A stretch of 42,085 nt of DNA from a virus: positions 1-42,085 of IMG/VR virus record IMGVR_UViG_3300037421_000080; one strand, written 5' to 3'. Shown here one piece after another: positions 16,388 to 24,764 of the stretch. The position numbers and the translations under genes were made by a program. The first letter of the stretch is position 1. Every line of letters begins with the position of its first letter. Below the pieces are notes generated by a model. It ran no database searches. It was given only the letters and a program-made list of their open reading frames with translations, and was not told where the DNA came from.

Positions 16388-16637
16388 TCTTGACATTTAC
16401 GCCAGGAAAGGAAAAGGGTATCATTAGACACGGATAATAAGGAAGGAAGAATCGGGTCGCAACTGATTCAACCTTCATTTCCTCTGGGCCAACCGCTAGT
16501 ATCCCTGAACTCGAAGGCAGTGGGTACTAGCGGCGAGGGTCCGCTGGCCCATCCCGAACGCTATTTCAAATCCCTTTGATTTTAATGGCTTTTCTCCGAT
16601 AATAGATAGGGATTCTATCGCCGGGAAGGGAACAACG
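16388..16637 (+). promoter_or_regulatory. Non-coding leader with promoter-like boxes and a structured RNA
   Basis: No gene in these 250 bases. A TTGACA at 16390 and TATCAT at 16419 are 23 bases apart, too far for one promoter; TTTACG at 16397 with TATCAT (16-base gap) is an alternative. At 16485-16551 a strong nested fold is seen: TGGGCCA pairs with TGGCCCA, and CCGCTAGTA (16493) with TACTAGCGG (16525), continued by CCC/GGG across one bulged T. A small hairpin (GATAG/CTATC) lies at 16605-16619 just before the next start. Confidence 0.5.
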
Positions 16638-17291
16638 ATGGCTCTCAAACCAGAAACCGGGATTCCGATAGACGACAATTGGGAGGATATCCTAGCTGAT
16701 TTTGTTGATTTCACCTTGAGGTATCTCAAAAATAAATACCTTGTCGTTGTCTGGATGTACCTATTTACGTGCCATCAAAACGGCAGAAAAGAAGTGAGCT
16801 TAAGTGATATCGCTGAAAAGTGCGGCGACTGTAAAATGAAAGTGGTTGATAAAGCGATTAAGACTTTGGAGGGAATGGGGTTATTGATGACCAATCGAAT
16901 CGGGAGCGTGATCGACAATTACCATTTATATCCCACCAAGCCTAGAGTTGAATCAGAAATCCCCGAAAAAGGAAAAGTCAGGGAATGCCCGGTTGATGCG
17001 AGAAACCGAAAGATACAATCTGGTTGGGTCTATCTATTCCGAGCTGAAAATGGTCTGGTGAAGATAGGGAAAACTGTAAACCATCCGTGTTACCGGCTTA
17101 AAGCAATTAACGCTGCTTCTCCTATTCAATCAGTCCTCATCCACAAAATCAAAACCAATCACATCACTTGGCTGGAGAGTAAACTCCATCGGAGATACGC
17201 GGATAAAAGGGTTCGAGGGGAATGGTTTGCTCTGGAGGATAAGAACATCCGTTATCTAAGCCGATTCGACAATTTGGATGCTAAAGTTTGA
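16638..17291 (+). CDS. Winged-helix protein with GIY-YIG-superfamily (T5orf172/Mug113) domain
   Basis: A 217-residue protein. Residues ~15-95 look like a winged helix (SLSDIAEKCGDCKMKVVDKA then TLEGMGLLM). Residues ~128-217 match the T5orf172/Mug113 domain of the GIY-YIG nuclease superfamily: GWVYLFRAENGLVKIGKT, the SPIQSVLIHKIKT strand, LESKLHRRYADKRVRGEWFAL with the conserved Glu, Arg and Trp-Phe. Related domains are found in phage antirepressors and homing-type nucleases. AT-rich compared with the operons on both sides and placed alone behind its own structured leader, like the HNH genes in this window, so a mobile origin is likely. Confidence 0.75.
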   Translation: MALKPETGIPIDDNWEDILADFVDFTLRYLKNKYLVVVWMYLFTCHQNGRKEVSLSDIAEKCGDCKMKVVDKAIKTLEGMGLLMTNRIGSVIDNYHLYPTKPRVESEIPEKGKVRECPVDARNRKIQSGWVYLFRAENGLVKIGKTVNHPCYRLKAINAASPIQSVLIHKIKTNHITWLESKLHRRYADKRVRGEWFALEDKNIRYLSRFDNLDAKV

Positions 17292-17520
17292 GCGTCAGTA
17301 TCGAGCTTCGCCGAAAATGAACATCAAAAGTACCCGAACTGGAATGAAAGAAGGAATAGTCAATCCTATGCTCCTACGGCCAAATCTCATCTCCCAGATT
17401 GAATTAAATAGAAGGATAGGTTCTTCTACGCTGCGTTAGCAACTACCCACTTCCTCGGATAAATAGAAACATATCCACCCCTCCCGGTTTATCCCTTGAC
17501 CTAACCATCCCGTTCTAAGG
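17292..17520. other. Non-coding spacer
   Basis: AT-rich spacer before the structural-gene promoter. Apart from a 40-codon open frame at 17318-17440 without a ribosome-binding site or recognisable content, I see no feature until the TTGACC box at 17496. Confidence 0.4.
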
Positions 17521-17526
17521 TATCAT
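17496..17526 (+). promoter_or_regulatory. Promoter, TTGACC - 19 - TATCAT
   Basis: A -35 box TTGACC (17496-17501) and a -10 box TATCAT (17521-17526) separated by 19 bases. The same unusual 19-base spacing occurs at 31584 and 34932, in front of other phage genes, which supports a common promoter type. Confidence 0.55.
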
Positions 17527-17534
17527 TGTATCTC

Positions 17535-17635
17535 AGCGGGGACCACCCTCTCTGGACCAGAGAAATCGAGAGCCCTCGGGTCGCGGTGGGGTTGGTCGAG
17601 ACAACCCGGATCGAGCAGGGAGATGTGTCCCCGCT
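17535..17635 (+). promoter_or_regulatory. Structured 5' leader of the structural gene
   Basis: A perfect 9-bp outer stem AGCGGGGAC (17535) with GTCCCCGCT (17627) closes a junction holding at least two hairpins: CTCTG/CAGAG (17550-17562) and GGGTTG/CAACCC (17589-17607). The next start codon is 50 bases downstream. It begins about nine bases after the -10 box, so the RNA would start at this fold. It could stabilise the mRNA or regulate translation. Confidence 0.5.
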
Positions 17636-17684
17636 CGTTCTTTCCTTGACCGAAAATCACAAAGGACGTTTAGGAGAACGAGAA

Positions 17685-18188
17685 ATGTCGATTCCAGTTA
17701 CGAAGCCATGTCAGATCCAGTACAGCCCCCGATCCTCTGGTGACATCCAGACAGGGGAAATCCAGCATGTCCGTGGTGGTGGTCGTCTAGCGTCCATCTA
17801 CTCCGGCATCCTGGCTGGTGCCAGCCTTGCCTCGGCTCCCGGTGCCGTAGCCCTTGGACCTGGCGTCTACTTCTACTCCGGAGCTGGCCGCCTCAACACG
17901 GTCACGACGATGGTGGGCCTGACCTCTGGGGTGGGCATCAACTTCTTCGACTCGGCCACAGTCGCCTCGGGCATGGTGAACGCTAGTGGGCACAAGTTCC
18001 TGTGGCGTCTCCCAGCCATTGGCGAGTTCCCGGGCAACACAACCAACTCAGGAGCCTTGACTCCGGTCGCTGTATACAACGTGGACGCTCCATTCCAAAG
18101 CGGTCTCGCGGTTGGCGCCTGGAGCGGATGTCCAGGGTTTTCTGTTAGCTGGACGCCAGAAGTTAATAGCAATTGGCCAAATAATTGA
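17685..18188 (+). CDS. Probable virion structural (decoration-type) protein
   Basis: A 167-residue protein rich in Gly, Ala, Ser and Val, with no charged clusters: HVRGGGRLASIYSGILAG, LGPGVYFYSGAG, VGLTSGVGINFFDSATVASG, HKFLWRLPAIGEFP. This is the composition of beta-rich phage head-decoration or fibre proteins; some phrases recall the structural protein at 38843, but I cannot name the family. The start at 17685 follows AGGAGAACGAGAA; an upstream in-frame Met at 17526 lies inside the leader and is rejected. Own promoter, structured leader and strong terminator suggest a highly expressed single gene. Confidence 0.6.
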   Translation: MSIPVTKPCQIQYSPRSSGDIQTGEIQHVRGGGRLASIYSGILAGASLASAPGAVALGPGVYFYSGAGRLNTVTTMVGLTSGVGINFFDSATVASGMVNASGHKFLWRLPAIGEFPGNTTNSGALTPVAVYNVDAPFQSGLAVGAWSGCPGFSVSWTPEVNSNWPNN

Positions 18189-18196
18189 CGTGAGAC

Positions 18197-18229
18197 AAGG
18201 GGGAGTGGAATAAACTACCACTCCCCCTT
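18197..18229. terminator. Strong (possibly bidirectional) terminator
   Basis: A perfect 12-bp stem, AAGGGGGAGTGG (18197) with CCACTCCCCCTT (18218), nine-base loop, followed by ATTTT. It separates the structural gene from the convergent HNH gene, whose stop codon it touches. Confidence 0.85.
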
Positions 18230-18857
18230 ATTTTACATGGCTCCAAGCCCCGCCTTTTATAACGTTCCAAGATCCCGTTACTCCCAATTCTTTATCTATG
18301 TGGCTGATGTAATTATATTTACCAGACGCCCACATTCTACGGATTGCGCGGACTTGATCGTCGGTTAATTTAGCGTTTGGGTTTTTTACCCCTTGGACTT
18401 TCTTGGAATTGGTTCGGCCGGTTCTCTTTTTATCGGCCATGTTATCAGCGTTCGTTCCCCATCGCAGATTTAGAACGTCATTGTTTATGGGGTCGTCATC
18501 CCAGTGGAGACCACACGATTCGGGCGTTGGCTTTGGGCCGATGAATGACAATAGTACCACATGATGTATTAAAATTCCTCTTGGCGGGTATTTAGGTCCT
18601 TGTTCCTGATGAGGGTTCAGAGTTAGGTACTTACTTCTCCTTTTGAAAGTCATCTTCTGCCATTTTTCACCAAGATGGTATTTCGTTCCAGCTCCATTAC
18701 CTTTTCCCCTTTTCCCTCTGAACCATTTTGTCCATACAGATCCATCCCAGCCAACACGGTATCCAGGCATGTTGAGAAAACCCAACATTCGGTAGACTAT
18801 GTTGTTTTCGAGATCGTAGCGAAAAGCGAGACAGCCTTTACTATAATAACTGGACAT
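18228..18857 (-). CDS. Free-standing NUMOD4-HNH homing endonuclease
   Basis: A 209-residue HNH_3-type nuclease. A NUMOD4-like N-terminus (YRVGWDGSVWTKW) is followed by the HNH core: IHHVVLLSFIG, then GLHWDDDPINNDVLNLRWGT, where the second His and Asn are the usual positions and NLRWGT is diagnostic. The C-terminal AKLTDDQVRAIRRM plus KELGVTG is the DNA-binding helix set. Minus strand, with its own promoter (18924-18952) and AGGAGG before the ATG. Free-standing nucleases of this type spread by cutting phage DNA that lacks them. AT-rich compared with its neighbours. Confidence 0.88.
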   Translation of the reverse strand: MSSYYSKGCLAFRYDLENNIVYRMLGFLNMPGYRVGWDGSVWTKWFRGKRGKGNGAGTKYHLGEKWQKMTFKRRSKYLTLNPHQEQGPKYPPRGILIHHVVLLSFIGPKPTPESCGLHWDDDPINNDVLNLRWGTNADNMADKKRTGRTNSKKVQGVKNPNAKLTDDQVRAIRRMWASGKYNYISHIDKELGVTGSWNVIKGGAWSHVK

Positions 18858-18879
18858 GACTTTGGTCCTCCTGGAACCA

Positions 18880-18952
18880 AGGTTGTGTAGGGAAGGGGCC
18901 GCGACGAACGGCCTTCTTCCCGTATTGTAGCAACCTCTAGGAATAAAGTAAA
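18880..18952 (-). promoter_or_regulatory. Promoter and hairpin leader of the HNH gene
   Basis: On the minus strand: -35 TTTACT (18947-18952), 17-base gap, -10 TACAAT (18924-18929), then a hairpin made of GGGAAG/CTTCCC and GGCCG/CGGCC with a 7-base loop (18890-18921), then ACAACC and the AGGAGG site. The other HNH gene (start at 32541) has the same layout with different stem sequences. Confidence 0.6.
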
Positions 18953-19000
18953 CTTGAATACGATGAACGATCTAAGGACCGTCGTTGGTTTCCTTTCACC

Positions 19001-19046
19001 AGCCGCATCAGTCCCCTATCGGAACAGTAGATGGGCTGATGCGGTT
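19001..19046 (+). promoter_or_regulatory. Long hairpin before the polyvalent-protein genes
   Basis: AGCCGCATCAG (19001-19011) pairs with CTGATGCGGTT (19036-19046) over 11 bp with one G-U; the loop can pair further (CCCTATC with GATGGG, weak). A U-rich stretch follows (TGTTCTATTTC) and the next gene starts at 19068. It could be a terminator for upstream transcripts or a leader structure. Confidence 0.45.
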
Positions 19047-19067
19047 GTTCTATTTCAGGGATAGCCG

Positions 19068-20981
19068 ATGCCTGAACTGACTCTTGAGAGCCTCCCTTCT
19101 GCTGATCTGATTCGACCGGTCTACGAGAAGTCCCTCCCCTCCGCTGACTCCATTCGCTTTGCTTGCCCGGTCTGCGGTAGTGGCAGAGTGAGATCGGACG
19201 ACAAGTCCATCTGGTGTGGGGAGGGGCCGTGCCAATGGCATTCTGAAAAGTCGTTGTCCTTGGTTGGAACTATTCCCGACCACGTCCTCCGCTCCGAGAT
19301 AGAGCGGGCCGCCACCGAGACGGACACGAACCCATCCCCGGAGCAGAAGGAGAGCGGGAAATATGCCAAGGGGAAGTTCCAGATTCGTAATCTTACAGTC
19401 GCTATTGAAAATCCGAAAGGGAGTACAAGAAGCGGGGTTGACAAGTTCGGAAATCCGTGGTCGATCCAGATGCAGAGCCACTACGGGTACATCATAAAAG
19501 TGGAAGGCCAGAAAAGCCTTCAGTACGAAACTAAGGGTATGAAGGAAGGCACATGCGGAGTTGGGGAGCGAAGCGATCTGACCGGCTGCACTCCGGCTAG
19601 CGGGGAGATCAGCGCTAAGAAGGAAGGGGAACAGGAAGAAGAGGCAGAGCAGAAGGATAAGAAGGGAGAAAGCACTCCTCCAATAAAACAGACCATGTCG
19701 GACGAGGAGGTGATCCATGATTCCTGGATGGACTCCTTCCGGATGAGCGTGACTGCTTACAGCAATGACAAGGACAGGAGGTTGGGTGAAGCTCCTATAG
19801 GCGACTTGCTGAGAGCTTTGGATATGAAAGCTGAAGGCAAGCTCCCAAGCATCAAGTTCACGGACAAGTACAAGAAGGTGGAGGACATTCGATTTGACTC
19901 CCAGGGGAATTCCCTCCCCTATGAAAAATCTGGACTACGGACATTAGGCATCGACTACAAAACAATGTCGAACAAGGAGCTGTACGAAGCACTGCAAAAG
20001 AACGGACTGATAGAAGAGTACCCGAGCGAGGAAGGGTCGTCGTTTCATGTTATTGGAATAGACGCTAATGTGGTCCTGAAGAAGGCTACCCCAGAGGAGA
20101 GGTCGAAACTGATTCCCTACTTCGCAAAGCAATTAGCCAAGTACGATGGTAAGGACGGCGCTAGAAGCTATATCTTATCGCTAGGATCCTACGGTGGCGC
20201 CAGCTTGACGCCCGATGAGAAAAAGGTGTGGGCGGACAGCATTGAGGATGAGGCTGGCGGTGCACCACTAAAGACCAAGTTTGATGAAGATGACGGAAAA
20301 GATGGTATCGACTACGATTCATCCCTAACGGTTGCTAGGATCGGTGCCTGGGCTCACACAAGAAATTACGATGCGTTTCTGAGCGGGATGGCAGGCAGCT
20401 GGTCAACTACTGGTAGCGGAGTCGATGCTCAGAGAGTTATGAATTCAGTAGCATCCGTTGACGTTCCTCAGAACCAGGGCAAGAGCTTTTGGTCCAAGTT
20501 CATAGGGGGCCAGCAGGAGGGGGCGGAAGCCCCCGTAAGCTTCGACAAGGAGAGGGTGAGCCAGCATCTACTGAAGCTAAAAAAGTCCACCGAGGATTTC
20601 TACAAGAAGAAGTTCGGCAAGAAGAAGGCAGACAGTTTTGACTTATCGACTAAGGAGCTAGTAGCTGTCCGGGGGGTCGGTGGCAAGATTGCTGCATATC
20701 TACCCTCTCCAGTCGAGTCGTGGTCAGCGGACAAGTCCACAGCAAATAGGTTTGGGAAGCAGATGGCCAAGAAGGAAGGGGAGTTCTACAGCTCAGGCCC
20801 AAAATACTTCACAGTTCTTCGGACCAAAGTGACTTACGCTGATGTGCTTTTCAGCTACGAAACAATGAAGGATGTCCCCGGCTGGCCCGTCGAGAAGCGA
20901 TTGAAAGGCAAGAAGGAGTTCGTGCTCTTCGGCGGCTCCTTGCAAAATACAGAAGCGGAGGTTTTCCATGTCTCTCGTTAA
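19068..20981 (+). CDS. Polyvalent-type protein: N-terminal half of InPase-like domain plus ADP-ribosyltransferase
   Basis: A 637-residue mosaic protein. Residues ~33-56 form a zinc ribbon (CPVCGSG, CGEGPC). Residues ~102-147 are the first half of the phage inorganic-pyrophosphatase-like domain (IENPKGSTRSGVDKFGNPW, HYGYI); the second half is at the start of the gene at 21180. A KSLQYETK cassette and the C-x2-G-x7-C module (Cys163-Cys174) follow. The C-terminus is an R-S-E type ADP-ribosyltransferase: Arg535 in VRGVGG, Ser551-Trp-Ser553 in ESWSADKST, and Glu629/Glu631 in TEAEVF (ExE, arginine-type). Such domains in phages modify host proteins early in infection. Follows a long hairpin; overlaps the next gene by 14 bases. 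Confidence 0.75.
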   Translation: MPELTLESLPSADLIRPVYEKSLPSADSIRFACPVCGSGRVRSDDKSIWCGEGPCQWHSEKSLSLVGTIPDHVLRSEIERAATETDTNPSPEQKESGKYAKGKFQIRNLTVAIENPKGSTRSGVDKFGNPWSIQMQSHYGYIIKVEGQKSLQYETKGMKEGTCGVGERSDLTGCTPASGEISAKKEGEQEEEAEQKDKKGESTPPIKQTMSDEEVIHDSWMDSFRMSVTAYSNDKDRRLGEAPIGDLLRALDMKAEGKLPSIKFTDKYKKVEDIRFDSQGNSLPYEKSGLRTLGIDYKTMSNKELYEALQKNGLIEEYPSEEGSSFHVIGIDANVVLKKATPEERSKLIPYFAKQLAKYDGKDGARSYILSLGSYGGASLTPDEKKVWADSIEDEAGGAPLKTKFDEDDGKDGIDYDSSLTVARIGAWAHTRNYDAFLSGMAGSWSTTGSGVDAQRVMNSVASVDVPQNQGKSFWSKFIGGQQEGAEAPVSFDKERVSQHLLKLKKSTEDFYKKKFGKKKADSFDLSTKELVAVRGVGGKIAAYLPSPVESWSADKSTANRFGKQMAKKEGEFYSSGPKYFTVLRTKVTYADVLFSYETMKDVPGWPVEKRLKGKKEFVLFGGSLQNTEAEVFHVSR

Positions 20982-21209
20982 GATCATCTATCCCGAGACC
21001 GAAGAAGAGAAAGAAGAGGCGACCCAACTTTACGAGTCAGGTAAGGCAGCTTCTGGGGAGGACATCCAGCAGGGGGAGGAAGATGCTGTTGATGAGGCGC
21101 CGAAGGAGGAGACAGAAGAGCTAAAGCCCACTCCTCCGAAGATCGGCCCCTCCCCCTTTGCCAATCGGAGCAAGCCAGAATGATCGGGCCCAAGTTCAAG
21201 CCTAAAGGC
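19509..21209 (+). other. 1701-bp in-frame insertion splitting an InPase-like domain gene
   Basis: The first half of the InPase-like domain ends at KVEG (base 19508) and the second half resumes at NDGDMVDVFIGP (base 21210). Removing 19509-21209 joins them into one continuous frame, since 1701 is a multiple of three. Both edges carry AAGGC (19504-19508 and 21205-21209), as a short direct repeat. The insert carries the ADP-ribosyltransferase module and the small gene at 20968. This reads as a module acquisition into an existing polyvalent gene. Confidence 0.65.
20968..21183 (+). CDS. Small acidic protein ending in a GPSPF cassette
   Basis: A 71-residue, Glu-rich protein (SLVKIIYPETEEEKEEA) ending in PPKIGPSPFANRSK. 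The same type of acidic leader plus PKIGPSPF is the N-terminus of the protein at 30351, so this is a leader module in its own reading frame. GGAGG seven bases before the ATG; the stop overlaps the next ATG (ATGA). It lies inside the insertion that splits the InPase-like domain. Confidence 0.65.
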   Translation: MSLVKIIYPETEEEKEEATQLYESGKAASGEDIQQGEEDAVDEAPKEETEELKPTPPKIGPSPFANRSKPE

Positions 21210-24200
21210 AATGATGGGGACATGGTAGACGTTTTCATCGGCCCCCACCCCGAGTCCGATCTCGTCTTTATCGTGGACCAGATCGACCCCAACACCAACC
21301 AGTTCGACGAGCACAAAGTCCTCATCGGCTGGGAGAACGAGCAGACCGCCAGGGCCGGCTACCTCGCCAACTATGACATCGACTGGAAGGGCTTCGGTGG
21401 CATCACGGCGATGGGGTGGGACGAGTTCACGGAATGGCTCAAGACGGGGACGGGAGATCCAGCAGTGGAAGAGAAGCCCCCTATCATGCCTTCTGTGGTT
21501 GACTTCCACCCCCCCGATCCGATGACCGGAGAACCACAGGAGAAATCCTTGAAAGGTAAATTCCACAAGCCCGAGAACTACGATAGGATCAGAGACCTTC
21601 CAGATGGCAGAGAGTTCTGGGCAGGGGCGAACGATTGGGAGTGCGGCTGGTCCAGGGCTTGGATTCAGGGCAAGGGCCAGAAGGTCGGGTACGGGCATGC
21701 TCCTCCCGAGAAGTGGATCGAGATAGACCACAGCAAATGTCCCGGATGCAAAGGAGAGAACAGCACAGGGGAAGTGAAGAAAGAAGACGAACAAGCGTGC
21801 ATCAGCTTTGCCAAGGAGCAAGCGGAGCAATGGCTCAAGTCCCAGACCGAGAAAGCCATGTCCGCCCTCTCCGAGACCTCCGGCGGTGCCCTGGTCCCTC
21901 CCGCCCAGCAAGGACCTCTGATCAAGATGAAGAGGAACAGAGGATTCATAGCGGACGCGAAGGGGCTGATGGCGGTGCGGAGGAAGTATCACGTATCTCC
22001 GGAGCATCGGCGTCTGTGTGAGAGCCAAGGGAAGCCGAACGGAACAACTGCTGATGGGACCGGATACGGAGATGGCGGGAGCACGCCCTATAACAAAAGC
22101 ACCTGCACCCCCGGTCACAATCCCGAGCGGGATGGCTGCTCGAAAGAGACGGACGAGGAGTGGAACGCCAGAATGGATCGAGAGGAGAAGGAGCAGAAGA
22201 AAAGAGATGAGCAGGCCCGTCGGGACCAGGGGCCAAGGCGCAGGGTGCAACACGGCACGTGGAGACAGACAGAGCCTCAGCTCGGTGCAATGAATCGGCA
22301 TACTCAGTATGGTGATGAGAAGTCTATCTCCGAGGGTATACAGTCCGTTGCTTCTTTCTTGGCACGCAGATGGGCTGCACTAGAAGAACGTTACGGCCGA
22401 CGTGCTGCACTTACGATGGCGGTCGCCTCCGTCGTCAGCTTCCCCGTGCCGTTCAACATCACGGCCATCGTCGCTGCCGCAGAGGCAATCCGGGGTGTCT
22501 CCGGCTACTTCTCCAAATCTTTCTCGAACTCTTACCTCGGCAGCATCAAGCCTAGGGTGCAGGTGTCGGAGTCACTCCTGTACCGGACGAAGAAGAAGTC
22601 TCTTTCCACCGTCAAGGAGCTATCCACCGGCCCCAAGAGCCACGAGGGGGAGGCGTGCGAGTCTGGGTGGTCCGCCTCCCGGACGGGCTGCATCCCCGCC
22701 AAGCAGGGGTCCTCTGCAAAGCGTCCTAGCGTCCCTCAGAGCCCGTTCAAGGCTAGAAACGGGAATAATCCTCCTAAACAGGTCCAGACGCGTTCTGGCA
22801 CGCCCCAGGAGCCTTCTAAGGACTACGACGATGCCATGGATCGCTGGTTGAAGCCGGAGGAGCGTTCCTCCTGGCAGGAATCCGGCGATACGCCGTTCAA
22901 AGTGACCGATAAGAACGGCAAGGTGGTCGGCTACACGCTGGATGAGAACTTCGCCGAGAAGATGGCGAAGAAGCACAGGGGGAAGTATGATTTCGACGAG
23001 GAGAAGACCCCCAAGACCCCGGAGACCAGGCACGAGCACGCCCAGGAAGGCCCACAAGCCCCTGCGAAGCCGAAAACCGACTACGCTCCTCCCCCCGAGG
23101 GAGAACGTCTCACGGAGCCACCCTGTTGTTTGTATGACCCCGACCCGAACCCCAGGCCGGGCGAGGTAGCGAAGTACAGCCGGGTAGGCGTGCCGGCAGA
23201 CCAAAGTCCGCCCCCTCCGCGTGAAATACCCAGATTGCCCAACTTGACTGAGAAGGAGCGGAAGGCGGAGACGGACTTCGCGGAGGCATATCTGGCGGAC
23301 CCGGACGGGGTGGTGGAAGAATTGAACAAGCGGCGGAACAAGGTGGTAGGCAAGGACGAGAACGGGAATCCAAAGTACCAGATCGGAGATGGGCCGAATG
23401 TCTTCTCGACCGACGATGCCAAGGTGCTGAGCCCTGACTACAACCCACAGGGAGTGAGTGAGGATGAGAACAAGAACGCACGTGGGACGTTCAATACACC
23501 GTTGCACCAGACGGCGAATGCTATAGCCAAGCGAGCCTTCTTGAGTTATCTTGATACTCTCCCGGAGGACAAGAAGACCGTTCTTGTGACTGCCGGTGGT
23601 TGTGCGAGTGGAAAGTCTTTTGCGTGTTCCAAAGTCGCGAAGGTTTCCAATCTGGTGAAGTCCGTCGGGGCCGTCTGGGATGCTGCCGGGGAGGCAAATT
23701 CCACCGAAAATTCCTGGATCCTCGACGAGTGCAAGAAGCGGGATATCGTTCCCACGTTCGTGTTCGTGAACGCCAATCCCAATGAGACGTGGGAGAACCC
23801 GAAGCGTGGCGTTGTACAGCGGGCCAACGTGCAGGGTCGGATGGTTGATCACACTCTTTTTAGCGAAAGTTACAGCCTCGGTGCGAAGAACTTCGACGCC
23901 TTCCACAAGGCCCACAAGGACGATGCTGAGTTCTTCATCCTGGACAACAGCGGGCCGGAGACGAAGATCCTCGACCACGTTCCTGAGAGCGCCTTGAATG
24001 TGGATGGAGATGAATTGAAGCGAAGAACTATCAAAGTGCTTCAAGAGCGTAAGGCTGATCTCCGTCCAGGAGTGGTTCGTGGTGGGTCCGTCGGCGAGAG
24101 AATCTGGGGTAGACCGGGAACGGAAGGCCAAAAGTCGATATTCAGCTATCAGACAAAGGCGATGAAAAAGGGAACTTGCAAGGTAGGCCAGAACCCGAAG

Positions 24201-24764
24201 CGAGACCACTGCTCCAAGGCAGGAGAAGAGTTCATCTCCGAGATGGGCAAGATACAAGAGGCAGTGGACAAGAAGAAGCAGAGTGGTGACGAACCCACTT
24301 CCGACGTCGCCAGTGACATGGACAAGATGTTGAAACAGGGAATCGGCATAGGTGGGGATGTATACAACAATGATCCGAAGGCGAAATACCACACTCCCAT
24401 CGAGTACGTCTTGGCGGAAGGGCAGAAGTTCACAGGATCACCACTCCCTCCTGATATATCGCTGGGGACGGTGAAGGAATGCTTCCGCAACGCGACTTTG
24501 CTAGTGATCGAGAACCCCGGTTGGAAGTATGCCGAAGGCTTTGCTATGCCCCCCAATCTGCTCCCTGTCCTTCATGGATGGTGCGTTACACCGGAAGGGA
24601 AAGTAATAGACAACACCTTTCGAGACCCCGAGAAGTGCGCCTATCACGGCGTGGTATACGACCGGGATAAGTTCATCAAGCACATGTACAAGGCTAAATT
24701 CTACGGGCTGCTCGGCGGCAGAAATAAAGACGCCGTGCAGATCCTGGCAAGAGGTGGGTTATGA
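21180..24764 (+). CDS. Large polyvalent-type protein: InPase half, zeta-like kinase, papain/transglutaminase-like domain
   Basis: A 1194-residue protein. Residues ~10-100 are the second half of an InPase-like domain (GDMVDVFIGPHPES, FDEHKVLIGW, FTEWLK). Residues ~407-444 are hydrophobic (possible membrane segment). A zeta-toxin-like kinase sits at ~690-960 with P-loop GGCASGKS near residue 805; zeta kinases phosphorylate UDP-GlcNAc or related targets. The C-terminus (~1045-1194) has Cys in ECFRNA, His in VLHGWC and Asp in VIDNTF, the triad order of papain/transglutaminase-like folds. Three C-x2-G-x7-C modules (Cys309, Cys493, Cys1000) mark domain borders. Overlaps both neighbours by four bases. 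Confidence 0.72.
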   Translation: MIGPKFKPKGNDGDMVDVFIGPHPESDLVFIVDQIDPNTNQFDEHKVLIGWENEQTARAGYLANYDIDWKGFGGITAMGWDEFTEWLKTGTGDPAVEEKPPIMPSVVDFHPPDPMTGEPQEKSLKGKFHKPENYDRIRDLPDGREFWAGANDWECGWSRAWIQGKGQKVGYGHAPPEKWIEIDHSKCPGCKGENSTGEVKKEDEQACISFAKEQAEQWLKSQTEKAMSALSETSGGALVPPAQQGPLIKMKRNRGFIADAKGLMAVRRKYHVSPEHRRLCESQGKPNGTTADGTGYGDGGSTPYNKSTCTPGHNPERDGCSKETDEEWNARMDREEKEQKKRDEQARRDQGPRRRVQHGTWRQTEPQLGAMNRHTQYGDEKSISEGIQSVASFLARRWAALEERYGRRAALTMAVASVVSFPVPFNITAIVAAAEAIRGVSGYFSKSFSNSYLGSIKPRVQVSESLLYRTKKKSLSTVKELSTGPKSHEGEACESGWSASRTGCIPAKQGSSAKRPSVPQSPFKARNGNNPPKQVQTRSGTPQEPSKDYDDAMDRWLKPEERSSWQESGDTPFKVTDKNGKVVGYTLDENFAEKMAKKHRGKYDFDEEKTPKTPETRHEHAQEGPQAPAKPKTDYAPPPEGERLTEPPCCLYDPDPNPRPGEVAKYSRVGVPADQSPPPPREIPRLPNLTEKERKAETDFAEAYLADPDGVVEELNKRRNKVVGKDENGNPKYQIGDGPNVFSTDDAKVLSPDYNPQGVSEDENKNARGTFNTPLHQTANAIAKRAFLSYLDTLPEDKKTVLVTAGGCASGKSFACSKVAKVSNLVKSVGAVWDAAGEANSTENSWILDECKKRDIVPTFVFVNANPNETWENPKRGVVQRANVQGRMVDHTLFSESYSLGAKNFDAFHKAHKDDAEFFILDNSGPETKILDHVPESALNVDGDELKRRTIKVLQERKADLRPGVVRGGSVGERIWGRPGTEGQKSIFSYQTKAMKKGTCKVGQNPKRDHCSKAGEEFISEMGKIQEAVDKKKQSGDEPTSDVASDMDKMLKQGIGIGGDVYNNDPKAKYHTPIEYVLAEGQKFTGSPLPPDISLGTVKECFRNATLLVIENPGWKYAEGFAMPPNLLPVLHGWCVTPEGKVIDNTFRDPEKCAYHGVVYDRDKFIKHMYKAKFYGLLGGRNKDAVQILARGGL

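Noticed and set aside
16390-16424. TTGACA...TATCAT promoter
   Set aside because: The 23-base gap is too long for a standard promoter, so it is mentioned only as part of the leader region.
17318-17440. 40-codon open frame in the spacer
   Set aside because: No ribosome-binding site and no family-like content.
18880-18936. HEARO / IscB-type guide RNA
   Set aside because: The associated nuclease is a NUMOD4-HNH protein without RuvC, so it is not IscB; the fold is better read as a transcript leader.
22620-24392. 590-codon open frame on the minus strand
   Set aside because: It is antisense to the zeta-like kinase and linker region, has no recognisable domain, and owes its openness to GC-rich codons of the + gene.
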